In this document: positions 24,628 through 34,256 of the stretch, piece after piece
Numbering within the stretch: the first letter of the stretch is position 1
Layout of the letters: each line of letters begins with the position of its first letter
Assembly (NCBI GenBank): GCA_964404255.1
Contig: CAYOJJ010000004.1
Span: 1-64,000 of the forward strand
Reading direction: 5' to 3'
Length of the DNA: 64,000 bases
Source of the DNA: JAFDZW01 sp964404255
Lineage (GTDB): Bacteria; Bacteroidota; Ignavibacteria; Palsa-1295
Translations under genes and position numbers: made by a program
Notes under the pieces: model-generated
What the model was told of the DNA's origin: nothing
The model's database searches: none
What the model saw: only the letters and a program-made list of their open reading frames with translations

Positions 24628-27351
24628 CTACAATTTGATGGATAATGAAAGTGTGTGGATAGCGCCACGCTGGTTTCGGCGTTCAACTTTGCCGCCACTC
24701 ACAAATTCCTGCGGCTCGGCCAGAATATCTTTAGCTGTATATTTTAACTCATATTTATTAAAGAAGAGCTGGCTGATGGCAAGATCGACCACGTTACGCG
24801 GCATCTCATAAAGATCGCCGGTGTAAGGATTCACCTCTTCGATTCGTTTTCCATAGGTATTATATAACAGGTTTACCGAAGTGCCGGCAGCAGGATCATA
24901 ATATAATAATCCGAGATTGACGGTAAATGGCGATTGTCCCTGCATCGGACGTTCGTTTTCCTGCCCATTGGTAAGTTCGTGAACATTTACCTTCGAAATG
25001 GTATAGGAATAATTACCACTAACGGTAAAATTATTGAACAATCCACCAATAAATCTTAAGCTCTTTCGTGCCTCGAGTTCAACGCCGTAATTAATAGCCG
25101 GCTCTTTTGCGTTGGCCCAGCTCTTAACACTATTCGATCCCTGGTCGGTAGCTTCGATAGCACCATCGAAGCGCTTATGAAAGGCGCTAAATGAGAGCAA
25201 TTCTCCTGCCGAAGGATAATACTCGATACGAAAATCCAGATTTTGGATCAGCGCTCTATCGATATTCGTATCTCCCTGAATGAGCGAGCCTAACTCAAAA
25301 TCATAAAAAGAAAATGGAGCGATCTCTCGGAATTCCGGACGGGAAACCGTTTGGCTTGCAGCCAGACGCAGATTAGTTTGTTCGTTGATCGAATAAATAA
25401 GATTCAACGATGGAAGAATATCCGTATGAGTACGGTTGTAACGGATCTCTCCGCCGCCGAGTATGCCTGAATTTAAGGCTTGTTCGTCAGATTCTACTCG
25501 GGCACCACCCACAAATTTAAATTGCTGACTACCGATAGCGAACGGCAGATCAAGCATTGCATATCCCGAGCCGGTTTTTTCGTTGGCAGTATAAGAATCG
25601 CTGGGGTTAGTGATCTCATCGATCTGGAATCCATCCGGCCCAATGTGATTTGGCGCAAATAACGTATCGATCGATGAGAATAATAATGAAAAGTTGGGCG
25701 ATGCAAGTTTAAATGCTAGTACGCGCGCGGAAAAATCACGATCGCGCAATCCATATAACCCACCGGCTTTTATTTTTGCTGCTCCAAGCGGTAAAGTAAG
25801 ATCGAGTCCGCCTTCATGGTAAGTCTCGCTCATATCCGAAAAGAAGCGGCCTGCTGTTTTGGGATCCGGCGAAGTGGAAAGCTGGGCATAGTACGGCGAT
25901 GCATCCGGAGCATCAAGCGAACGGGCATAGACGTACCGGCGAAGATCGGGCTCACTACGGGTAGTGACCGCTCTGGATAAACGCCATTCAATTTTTAATT
26001 TATCCAAATCTTCGATCATGTGCTCGCCCGATAATTGGCCGCTATAGAGCGAACGCTCTGTATAGTGAAAACTCGTTTGTTTATCCTGAAATCCATTAGC
26101 AGAATCAACACCGGAAAGTAGCAGGGTTTGATCGTCGGCACTTTTATCGTACATATTTCTGAAATTCAATACCGAGTTCTCTCCGGCCTTATAGGAAAGA
26201 TTCAATAATCCGCCCCATAAGACGCTTCGTACGTCGTTACTTCCACTTCTGAGATAAACGGCTGTACCATCTCCGTTATAACTGTTGCGATCAATAAGCG
26301 TATGATCGTAATTGCTTTTATATGACAGAGAGGCAACATATCCAAATTCATTATCGAATACCGTGAGGGCATCACCTACAGAAAGCGAAAGGCCCATATT
26401 TACCGGTGCAGTTAAATGTTTAGTGGTCCAGTTATTCTTAAAGAGTAAGCCATATTGCTTTATCTCTTCCGGGGTGATCGATGCATTACTTATACTGGTA
26501 CTTGGAAAGCCGGCAGGTAGTGCACGGGTACCATCGTCGGTAGCCAGCCAATCGGTCGAGCCGGTTTGATAACTGACAAAGCCATTTCCTGTTCCGATAC
26601 TATTATAGCCACCACTTACCGAGAAATGGGCATTAAAAGCATCCGGAAAATTAACTGTATTTACCTGGACTAATCCTCCGGCAAAATTAGCCGGGAGATC
26701 GGGAGTAAAAGTCTTTGAAACGACTGTATTATCGATCAGGTTTGCCGGTAGCAGATCGAAGGAAAACGCCTTCTTATCGGGTTCGGTACTGGCCAGCGAA
26801 GCACCGTTGAGCACCGCATTATTGTACCGTTCGCTGGTACCACGGATTTCAACGAATTTATTATCTACGATAGAAACGCCCGAGACGCGTTTTAGTGCAT
26901 CACCACTGGTCGCATCGGGTGAACGGCGGATCTGTTCTGCCGCAATAAAATCATTCATAGAGGTTGCCTGCTTTCTTGCGAGCAATTGTGCCGCCTGTGT
27001 TTCCGATTCGACTTTCGTTGTAACGACCACTTCTTCGCCTTTTAACGCGGCAGATTCTAAGAGAATATCAAATTTTGGATTTTCCGAAACATTCATTGCT
27101 GAAGCTTCGACGACCTTCTCTTTATATCCGAGATAGGATAATCGCAACGTGTAATTACCCGGGGTGATCTGAATAGAAAACTCGCCATCAAGATTGGTCT
27201 TGGCACCTTTGCCGGTGCCTTCAAGCCGAATGATTACTCCTGGAAGGCGCTCGCCGGTTTTGGCATCGCTAACTGTTCCACTGATCCTGATTGCAAATGC
27301 GGAAGAAACGATAGTACAAATAATAACGACAGCAACAAGTAATAGACGCAT
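24628..27351 (-). CDS. TonB-dependent receptor with carboxypeptidase-regulatory-like N-domain
   Basis: 907 residues. Signal peptide (to about 20, AFA), a CarboxypepD_reg-like domain (about 22-105: ISGTVSDAKTGERLPGVIIR), a TonB-box-like EEVVVTT (about 110), a plug (about 140-260: RRSPDATSGDALKRVSGVSI, VEIRGTSERYNNAVLNGA) and a large barrel ending in LSLSIKL. The plug resembles the Caulobacter/Xanthomonas-type receptors often linked to carbohydrate uptake. It is the downstream partner of the 1291-residue surface protein (76 bases between them, holding a 13-bp hairpin). Confidence 0.92.
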   Translation of the reverse strand: MRLLLVAVVIICTIVSSAFAIRISGTVSDAKTGERLPGVIIRLEGTGKGAKTNLDGEFSIQITPGNYTLRLSYLGYKEKVVEASAMNVSENPKFDILLESAALKGEEVVVTTKVESETQAAQLLARKQATSMNDFIAAEQIRRSPDATSGDALKRVSGVSIVDNKFVEIRGTSERYNNAVLNGASLASTEPDKKAFSFDLLPANLIDNTVVSKTFTPDLPANFAGGLVQVNTVNFPDAFNAHFSVSGGYNSIGTGNGFVSYQTGSTDWLATDDGTRALPAGFPSTSISNASITPEEIKQYGLLFKNNWTTKHLTAPVNMGLSLSVGDALTVFDNEFGYVASLSYKSNYDHTLIDRNSYNGDGTAVYLRSGSNDVRSVLWGGLLNLSYKAGENSVLNFRNMYDKSADDQTLLLSGVDSANGFQDKQTSFHYTERSLYSGQLSGEHMIEDLDKLKIEWRLSRAVTTRSEPDLRRYVYARSLDAPDASPYYAQLSTSPDPKTAGRFFSDMSETYHEGGLDLTLPLGAAKIKAGGLYGLRDRDFSARVLAFKLASPNFSLLFSSIDTLFAPNHIGPDGFQIDEITNPSDSYTANEKTGSGYAMLDLPFAIGSQQFKFVGGARVESDEQALNSGILGGGEIRYNRTHTDILPSLNLIYSINEQTNLRLAASQTVSRPEFREIAPFSFYDFELGSLIQGDTNIDRALIQNLDFRIEYYPSAGELLSFSAFHKRFDGAIEATDQGSNSVKSWANAKEPAINYGVELEARKSLRFIGGLFNNFTVSGNYSYTISKVNVHELTNGQENERPMQGQSPFTVNLGLLYYDPAAGTSVNLLYNTYGKRIEEVNPYTGDLYEMPRNVVDLAISQLFFNKYELKYTAKDILAEPQEFVSGGKVERRNQRGAIHTLSLSIKL

Positions 27352-27372
27352 TGGTACGGTATAATTACATGA

Positions 27373-27402
27373 CTCCGGCGCTCGCTATTGCGAACGCCGG
27401 AG
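27373..27402 (-). promoter_or_regulatory. 13-bp hairpin between surface-protein gene and receptor gene
   Basis: CTCCGGCGCTCGC (27373-27385) pairs with 27390-27402 across a 4-base loop, 13 bp with one G-T pair. It lies in the 76-base gap between two co-directional genes and has no T-run, so it is more likely an mRNA processing or stability element, or a partial attenuator, than a classical terminator. Confidence 0.5.
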
Positions 27403-27427
27403 CCACGATGAATGAACAGTGAGTGAA

Positions 27428-30400
27428 TTATCGTGAAATAATGATCTGCTTAGTCAATACCGAAGAACCGGCAGTCAATCGAACAAGATACGAACCGGTT
27501 GAAAGTCCTTCGCCATTGAAGCTTACCGTGTGTAAGCCCATCTCCTGGAATGCATTGACCGGCTGAGCAATACGCTTACCGGTGATATCAATGATGTCAA
27601 GAGTGGTATAAGAAGGATTCGGTAAATAGTAAGAAATAGAAGTTGTTCCGTTAAACGGATTCGGAGTGTTTTGGAACAACTGTACCGCTTCGCCAGTCTG
27701 TTCTGCACGGACATCATTCGTCGAAGCAACACCATTGATCGTTACTTCTTCTGCATCTTCATGCGTTACGAACGTGAAACGGAGCTTGGTCGTAAAGCTG
27801 CCTTCAGCCGTCGGTTTGAAGCGTAAAGAGATAGCTTTGCTATCTCCGGCTTTTACCGAGAACGGCGCATTACCACCAATAATGTTGAATAAACTTGAAT
27901 CGAGCAAGCCCCAGGCGGAAACCTGCAATACAACCGTACCGGTATTCTTCAGTAATACAGAAACAGTAGTATCACGAGTGGTACCCGGAACCGTCGTTGG
28001 GAACGTAACATCTGTTACAGCCAATTGCGGATTCGGAGCATACACGATATTCTGCGGATCGTAATTCGTCCAGCCGGAATCCCAGCGCGGGCCGCTTCCG
28101 AAGGCACCACGATAGGTAACCTGATCGAAGAACGGATCGGAAAGCTTGGTAGCGCTGAAGCTTGCTCCGGAAAGAGCCGGTGATCCGGTTGCCGGAGTAA
28201 AGTTAGGAGTCGGTCCCTGGTTGAACGGATCGGTAAGTTTTACATCAGCCGGCTGAACAAAATCCAGATTACCATAAGCGGCAGTTCTGAACCATGCTGC
28301 CGGATCAAATCCGGCGACGTTTGTGGTAAAGCCATTGCTACCACGTAAGCCAGCCCAAATGTCGTTATGAAGCATTACCGTATCGGCTTTTGCACCATTG
28401 ACGACACCAGTAGCATCGAGCAACAAGCCGCTCGGCCATCCCATGACGATAGAGTTGCAAATGCTCAATTGCGAATTACGACGAATGTGAGCGCCGCGAT
28501 TGAATAACGGATTACAGACTTTACTCGTATCCGACTGCGGGCCAAGAACGGTCATATTGCTAAATACTGCAGCCGTTCTCGGATTCCAGAAGTTCGGTGG
28601 ATTATCGTTATCGGATTCAAAACCGTTCGAACCCGAAACGTCGGCGATATTAGGATCGCGTAAACCTAAACCGAACTGGACATGACCGCTGAAACCAAAA
28701 TCGGTATCGAAGTCATCATCAAGGCCTTTATAAGCAATAATATGCTTTATATTGACCGTACCGCCGAACCATTCATACGAATCATCGCCGGAATAACTGA
28801 CCTGAATATGATCGATCGTCGTACCATCGCCGACACCACCCATCGTCAATCCGTTAATTTCATTATTCGGTGAAAGCGGGATACCCGGGAATTCGATACG
28901 GATATATTCGAGATCGCCGCTATTATCATGCACATCGGTACCGCCGTAATGCGTGCGAGGTCCGCCTTCGATCTGAGCATCACCGCCGGCAAATAAGCCG
29001 CCGTTGACCGTATTATTCTGGTTGATCGGAGCACGACCGCAAAGAATAATACCACCCCAATCGCCCGAAGTACGCTGACCCGGAGCCTGCTGGCTTAAGA
29101 AAAGGATCGGTTCTTTGGCCGTTCCTTTTGCATTGAGCTTTCCACCGCGTTCGACAATGAGAGTACCCTTGGTTGACTTTTCACCGTAGATAACCGTACC
29201 AGGTTCGATATTTAATGTTGCACCATTTACGATGTACACATAGCCACGGATAAGCCAGGTACGATCATTGGTAAGCGTGACGTTGCCGGTGATGCTATCT
29301 TTTAAGACATCTTCACCATACACAATAATACCTTTACCGAGCAGGGCGACGGATTTCGTACCACCGCCAGCGGCATTATGGGTAAATTGCAAGGTAGCGG
29401 TCTTATCTCCAGGTGTTGTCGGAGCAAACGAGATCGCTACCGTCTGTTTCTGGCCGGGAGCAATGTCACCGGAATTACCGCCGCTGACGATCGTAAACTC
29501 ACTGGCATTAGCACCGGTGATAGTAATGTTAGAGATCGAGAGCGTTGCCGTTCCTGTATTAGAAATATCGATCGTATGAACAACCGATTCACCGACATGC
29601 ACAAGTGCAAAGTCGTGTTGATTATCTACCGTTAAGGTCGGACTTGGTTGTGCGCCAGTACCACTGATGGAAATATTATAGGTTTGACCAGTGCTGGTAA
29701 CAATCCGTAAGGTCGTGCTCGACGTTGAAGCGTCGGTCGGAGCAAACCGGACCGTGATAGATTTTGAATCGTTGTGAATAACACCGAACGGAACTGTGAC
29801 ACCGACTAGCTTGAACTTTGAAGAATCAAGTAACGTGACAGAGGTGATGGTAACGGGTTCATATCCGGTATTTTTAACTACCACGATCGCCGAATCTTTG
29901 GTCTTACCGGCAACAGTCGTCGGAAATACAACGGTTGTTGCAACCTGCTGTGGTTTTGCAGTATAATCCGTCGTTTGCGGATCGTAATTAGTCCAGAGCG
30001 AATCCCAACGCGGACCGGGGCCAAAAGCACCGATATAATTTACCGGCGTGAAGACCGAGTTAGCAAGTCGCGGATTCGTAAAATCGGCATTGATCAAGGC
30101 CGGCGAGTTTGTCATCGGTCTCCAATCCGGAACCGTCTGGTTAAACGGATCGACAAGCATAACCGAAGACGGTTGGACATACGAACGATTGCCATAACCA
30201 TTTGTATTATACCAAGCGGTAGGATCGAATCCGGCTACGTTAGTCGTAAATCCGAGTCCTGCATGCAAGCCAGCCCAGATACAATTTCTAATTTGTACGG
30301 TATCGTTTGTTGCTGCCGTCGTAACACCGCTTGCATCAAGGAGTAATCCGCTCGGCCATCCCATAAAGATCGAGTTATAAACGCTGAGCAACGAATTGCG

Positions 30401-31303
30401 GCGAATATGAGCACCACGGTTGAATAATGGGTTGGAAGTCTTGGAAGTATCTGATTGCGGACCTACTACCGTCATGTTACAGAACATGATACGAGTTCTC
30501 GGAGCCCAATAATTTGGCGGATTATCATTGTCAGATTCAAATCCGTTCGAACCGGAAACGTCGGCGATATTCGGATCGCGCATACTTACACCAAACTGTA
30601 CCGTACCGCTGAATCCAAAATCGGTATCCCAATCGTCATCAAGACTTTTGAAGGCGATCATATGCTTAGCATTTACTACACCACCGAACCACTCGTAAGA
30701 ATCGTCACCGGAATAGCTGACCTGAATGTGATCGAGCGTTGTGCCAGATCCTACTCCACCCATGGTCAATCCATTGATTTCGTTGTTCGGAGAAAGTGCG
30801 ATACCCGGGAATTCAATTCGGACGTATTGAAGAGAACCGCTATTATCGTTAGCCTGGACACCGCCGTAATGGGTACGGGGGCCACCTTCGATCTGGGCAT
30901 CACCACCCTGGAACAACCCGCCATTATCGGTATTATTCTGGTTGATCGGAGCCCGGCCGCAAAGAATGATTCCTCCCCAATCACCGCTGGCACGCTGGCC
31001 GGCCGGAAGCTGACTGGTAAAGATGATCGGTTTATCCGGCGTACCATTGGCGATCAATTTACCGCCACGTTCGGCGATAAGTGTGCCTTTGGTCGATTTC
31101 TCACCATAAAGAATGGTGCCGGGATCGATCGTAAGGGTTGCCCCATCGATAATATAGACATAACCTCTGATAAGGTACGTTTTATCAGCGGTTAGGTGTA
31201 CATTACCTACGACGCTATCTTGCAAAATGACTTGCTGGGCTCGAAGAGGTCCTATACCTATCAAGCACAGTAATATCAATAATAATTTAGTGCGAATGGT
31301 CAT
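27428..31303 (-). CDS. Large T9SS surface protein with an internal tandem duplication
   Basis: 1291 residues. Signal peptide (MTIRTKLLLILLCLIGIGPLRAQ). Two closely similar halves follow. The first starts near residue 24 (ILQDSVVGNVHLTADKT) and the second near 664 (VLKDSITGNVTLTNDRT). Each contains LIRGYVYI, GTLI(A/V)ERGGKL, GDWGGIILCGRAPINQNN, NEINGLTMGGVG, DHIQVSYSGDDSYEWFGG and GSNGFESDNDNPPN. Between and after them are Ig-like choice-of-anchor-D/ASPM-type modules, and residues about 1205-1291 are a sorting domain (QLFQNTPNPFNGTTSISYYL ... STGSYLVRL). Probably a cell-surface protein serving the adjacent TonB receptor; the ligand is unknown. The duplicated module is typical of Bacteroidota beta-helix-like surface proteins. 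Confidence 0.88.
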   Translation of the reverse strand: MTIRTKLLLILLCLIGIGPLRAQQVILQDSVVGNVHLTADKTYLIRGYVYIIDGATLTIDPGTILYGEKSTKGTLIAERGGKLIANGTPDKPIIFTSQLPAGQRASGDWGGIILCGRAPINQNNTDNGGLFQGGDAQIEGGPRTHYGGVQANDNSGSLQYVRIEFPGIALSPNNEINGLTMGGVGSGTTLDHIQVSYSGDDSYEWFGGVVNAKHMIAFKSLDDDWDTDFGFSGTVQFGVSMRDPNIADVSGSNGFESDNDNPPNYWAPRTRIMFCNMTVVGPQSDTSKTSNPLFNRGAHIRRNSLLSVYNSIFMGWPSGLLLDASGVTTAATNDTVQIRNCIWAGLHAGLGFTTNVAGFDPTAWYNTNGYGNRSYVQPSSVMLVDPFNQTVPDWRPMTNSPALINADFTNPRLANSVFTPVNYIGAFGPGPRWDSLWTNYDPQTTDYTAKPQQVATTVVFPTTVAGKTKDSAIVVVKNTGYEPVTITSVTLLDSSKFKLVGVTVPFGVIHNDSKSITVRFAPTDASTSSTTLRIVTSTGQTYNISISGTGAQPSPTLTVDNQHDFALVHVGESVVHTIDISNTGTATLSISNITITGANASEFTIVSGGNSGDIAPGQKQTVAISFAPTTPGDKTATLQFTHNAAGGGTKSVALLGKGIIVYGEDVLKDSITGNVTLTNDRTWLIRGYVYIVNGATLNIEPGTVIYGEKSTKGTLIVERGGKLNAKGTAKEPILFLSQQAPGQRTSGDWGGIILCGRAPINQNNTVNGGLFAGGDAQIEGGPRTHYGGTDVHDNSGDLEYIRIEFPGIPLSPNNEINGLTMGGVGDGTTIDHIQVSYSGDDSYEWFGGTVNIKHIIAYKGLDDDFDTDFGFSGHVQFGLGLRDPNIADVSGSNGFESDNDNPPNFWNPRTAAVFSNMTVLGPQSDTSKVCNPLFNRGAHIRRNSQLSICNSIVMGWPSGLLLDATGVVNGAKADTVMLHNDIWAGLRGSNGFTTNVAGFDPAAWFRTAAYGNLDFVQPADVKLTDPFNQGPTPNFTPATGSPALSGASFSATKLSDPFFDQVTYRGAFGSGPRWDSGWTNYDPQNIVYAPNPQLAVTDVTFPTTVPGTTRDTTVSVLLKNTGTVVLQVSAWGLLDSSLFNIIGGNAPFSVKAGDSKAISLRFKPTAEGSFTTKLRFTFVTHEDAEEVTINGVASTNDVRAEQTGEAVQLFQNTPNPFNGTTSISYYLPNPSYTTLDIIDITGKRIAQPVNAFQEMGLHTVSFNGEGLSTGSYLVRLTAGSSVLTKQIIISR

Positions 31304-31436
31304 TAGTATATGAAATGGGAAAAATAAAGCGCAAACTTATGAGAGTTACGATATATAATTATTTTCTCAGAATTATTAAACTATTATGTACTTTAAAAAA
31401 TAATCAAGTAATAGTTTAGTAACTATTTAGTAACTA

Positions 31437-33149
31437 TTAGAAAGAAAAATTATGCGTATAGGTCACTGTTGCAAGTATCTCTATGAACTTAGGTACCAGG
31501 GCGGCCGAGCTAATACTTTCAGTTGCATATAAGGTAAAGAGAATACTCCCCTGTTGGTTGAGCTTATAACTAAGATTTATACTTTGTGTATAAGTATTCG
31601 TCGTGGTTGTGGGGATAAGGATAGCTAAGGAATCAGCCGGTGTAATAAGACTTTTCGTATACCCCAAGGAGCCGCCAATCGAAAGGCGATTTTCGGCCAG
31701 TGTTTTAGAAGCATTGACGGTAATTCCTTCCAACATTGTTGAACTCGTCGTTTGTTCGGTATTGGCAAGAAGCAGTGAACCACCAAGGCTAAGACCCGTT
31801 TGATTAAAACTGATCGTATAGTTAGCCGTACCACTCATCGTTTTTGAATTGGAATATTTTTGAGTAAAAATATTCTGGTCGGTATAATCCTGGTAAGAAC
31901 CGGATACGACGATGGATTGAGTAGTGGCAGGAGAGATAAATAAAAATCGCGGGGTAATAGATGCCGATTGAGCTATACTGCTTACCCTGGTAGAATCGTT
32001 AATAAGAGTACTTGCCGGACTGCTCGTACCCTGCTGGGTAGAATAGTTTGCATAATTTAGATCTACACCGAAGCTTTGAGAAGGATTAACGCTAATAGTA
32101 CCGGCACCGATAAACCGATTTGTAGTTGCAAGCTTGGTATCAAGCACATTATCATTTTGAATACCGATCGAACCGCTGATTCGCAGCTTATTATTGAAGA
32201 GATCGAAGCCAGGCGCAATAGTATAATTTTCAATATCGGTCGTATAATAATACGCGCCCAAAGAGGCGTAATCCGGCTCTACTCTTTCATAGCCAAGTCG
32301 AATCCGAAAATGCGGTACCTTCAGGGTGAGCCCTGCAGTAGAAGCAAGTAACAGACTGGTAGAAGTACGAAGATCGATCAGCGAGGAAAAGAACGACGGT
32401 ACTTGCGTTGAATCAAGCAGCGGCGAGCGTATATCCCTCGTAAGTATACTGGATGCAACTTCCGCATCTATAGATAATTCCTTTATGATCTGAACCTTTG
32501 TATTTAATGCAAGGATCGTGTTTTCCTGAGGAAACAAGATCACTTTGGCTGGAGGATATTTCAAAGACAGCGAATCGTCTTTCGCATGTAAATAAATCAG
32601 ATCGACAAATGTCTGCTCGGATCCCACTCCAAGCTTTACTGCATACCCCATTCGTTCGTAAGCCGGCTGAATAGAATAATTAGTCGTATCTTCTTCGACA
32701 GCCCGTTGAAAGCGGCCATACATCGCTGAAAATCGCAGCGGTGAAGGGGTAAGATCGATTCCCGCTCCAAGGAAGGTAATGCCGGCAAGGGTATATTTAG
32801 AATAAGTCAATGAACGATAGCCGAGATGGAGGGTTATCCATTTATATTGGGGAGAAACACCGATCTGATCGAATGGCTGACGAACATCGCTTTCCTGATC
32901 CGAAAAAATAAATGTAAATGGAAGCGTGAAGCCATGAATTGTAAGTGTTGGGGTACCAATGATAGACCACCCCGTAGCCGGACGGCGGGCTAAAGCCCCG
33001 GAGACGGAATACTTATTTCCTGAAATGCTAATAGACCCGTCAAGACGAGTCGGTGGATCTTCTATAGCTGTAGTTGAAGTGGTATCCTGGGCAAGACCAA
33101 CACTCTGAATTGCGATAAGCGCCAGCACAACAAGTGCAATCACCCGCAT
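31437..33149 (-). CDS. Predicted outer membrane beta-barrel protein
   Basis: The start is placed at the ATG at 33147-33149 because it yields a clean signal peptide (MRVIALVVLALIAIQSVGLAQ). An ATG at 33185 and a TTG at 33236 give implausibly long charged leaders. About 570 residues of regular amphipathic strands follow, ending in VTYTHNFSF with the C-terminal phenylalanine expected of BAM-inserted barrels. I recognise no named family. It lies 133 bases upstream of the 1291-residue surface protein on the same strand and may belong with the surface-protein/receptor set. Its stop overlaps an 11-bp tandem repeat of TTTAGTAACTA. Confidence 0.75.
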   Translation of the reverse strand: MRVIALVVLALIAIQSVGLAQDTTSTTAIEDPPTRLDGSISISGNKYSVSGALARRPATGWSIIGTPTLTIHGFTLPFTFIFSDQESDVRQPFDQIGVSPQYKWITLHLGYRSLTYSKYTLAGITFLGAGIDLTPSPLRFSAMYGRFQRAVEEDTTNYSIQPAYERMGYAVKLGVGSEQTFVDLIYLHAKDDSLSLKYPPAKVILFPQENTILALNTKVQIIKELSIDAEVASSILTRDIRSPLLDSTQVPSFFSSLIDLRTSTSLLLASTAGLTLKVPHFRIRLGYERVEPDYASLGAYYYTTDIENYTIAPGFDLFNNKLRISGSIGIQNDNVLDTKLATTNRFIGAGTISVNPSQSFGVDLNYANYSTQQGTSSPASTLINDSTRVSSIAQSASITPRFLFISPATTQSIVVSGSYQDYTDQNIFTQKYSNSKTMSGTANYTISFNQTGLSLGGSLLLANTEQTTSSTMLEGITVNASKTLAENRLSIGGSLGYTKSLITPADSLAILIPTTTTNTYTQSINLSYKLNQQGSILFTLYATESISSAALVPKFIEILATVTYTHNFSF

Positions 33150-33302
33150 CCTCTGCCGTTTATGCTGTGGTCTATCGCTGAACATGAGCTGCCATGAACG
33201 CTCCCGTCCGGGGTAGGAGCAAAAGTGATAGTGCAAATCTAATCATTTTTTATTGCACCTGCCGTAAATTCTGGATTTATGGTGATTCTCCGTAACTCTA
33301 TG

Positions 33303-33310
33303 TATTTTTG
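33303..33310 (+). promoter_or_regulatory. TATTTTTG promoter-like box upstream of the ABC transporter genes
   Basis: TATTTTTG matches the Bacteroidota -7 consensus TAnnTTTG and lies 29 bases before the ATG at 33340. I see no exact TTTG at the expected upstream distance, so the call is tentative. Confidence 0.4.
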
Positions 33311-33339
33311 TTTATTAAGCTATATATTCACTATCGCCA

Positions 33340-34251
33340 ATGAGCATTGTTGAGCTCAAGAATGTCACAAAGCGGTACGGCACTTTTCTCGCTGTCGATT
33401 CCGTATCTTTTAGCATCGAATCGGGAAAGATCTTTGGATTATTAGGGCCGAACGGAGCTGGTAAAACTTCCACCATCCGAATGCTCAATCTTATTATTCT
33501 ACCCGATGTCGGTTCGATAAGTCTTTTTGGTGAGCCCCAAAAGACCGAACACCAAAATAAGATCGGCTATATGCCTGAAGAGCGAGGTCTTTATCGAAAA
33601 CTTCCCGTCCGAGAGCAATTGGAATACCTGGCCGCATTAAGGGGGTTAAGTCATCAGCAATCAAAGCAACATATCGATTACTGGCTGGAGCGATTCGAGA
33701 TCCAGGGCTGGGTAAAGAAAAAGACCGGTGAGCTCTCAAAAGGAATGCAGCAAAAACTGCAATTTATCGCTACGATGCTGCACGATCCTGAACTGCTTAT
33801 TCTCGACGAACCCCTATCCGGCCTTGACCCGCTGAATGCCGAGCTTATCAATGAGATCATTTTGGAGCTTAAGGCAAAAGGAAAAACGATCGTTCTTTCT
33901 ACCCATCGTATGGAGCAGGTAGAAGAATTATGCGATGACATTGCCTTGATGAATTTAGGAAAAGTGGTTGTGGAGGGATCGCTGCGAAAGGTAAAACAAC
34001 AGTTTGGCAAGCGAATGATCAAACTCGTATTCCATGGCTCCGATACTTTCCTGTCTGAAGTATCGAGATTTAATATGCGGGTGGCAGACCGCCAGCCAAA
34101 TCAGATCATTTTTGAAATACTGGAGAACGGCTCTCCCTCGCAGCTGCTTCAGTATCTTGCCAGTACCATCGAAGTTGTTACCTGGGATACAATCGAACCC
34201 CCACTCAAAGAGATCTTCCTGCAAGCCGTATCCGGAACCAGCACCCATTAA
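33340..34251 (+). CDS. ABC transporter ATP-binding protein (NatA-like, with DUF4162-type C-terminus)
   Basis: 303 residues. Cytoplasmic ATPase of an ABC-2 exporter. Walker A GPNGAGKTST (about 36-45), signature LSKGMQQKLQ, Walker B LLILDEPLSGLDP and the switch histidine in LSTHRMEQVEEL are all present. A C-terminal domain (about 225-300) is the DUF4162-type extension seen in NatA-like ATPases. It precedes the permease gene by 5 bases. Substrate unknown; relatives export sodium, drugs or antibiotics. Confidence 0.93.
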   Translation: MSIVELKNVTKRYGTFLAVDSVSFSIESGKIFGLLGPNGAGKTSTIRMLNLIILPDVGSISLFGEPQKTEHQNKIGYMPEERGLYRKLPVREQLEYLAALRGLSHQQSKQHIDYWLERFEIQGWVKKKTGELSKGMQQKLQFIATMLHDPELLILDEPLSGLDPLNAELINEIILELKAKGKTIVLSTHRMEQVEELCDDIALMNLGKVVVEGSLRKVKQQFGKRMIKLVFHGSDTFLSEVSRFNMRVADRQPNQIIFEILENGSPSQLLQYLASTIEVVTWDTIEPPLKEIFLQAVSGTSTH

Positions 34252-34256
34252 GAACT

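Noticed and set aside
30455..31195. 246-codon plus-strand frame inside the 1291-residue surface protein gene
   Set aside because: Antisense shadow; the minus-strand frame has signal peptide, repeats and sorting domain.
31415..31439. 11-bp tandem TTTAGTAACTA repeat as an att site
   Set aside because: Only two copies, no integrase or tRNA next to it, and it overlaps a stop codon. Treated as a minor AT-rich repeat.
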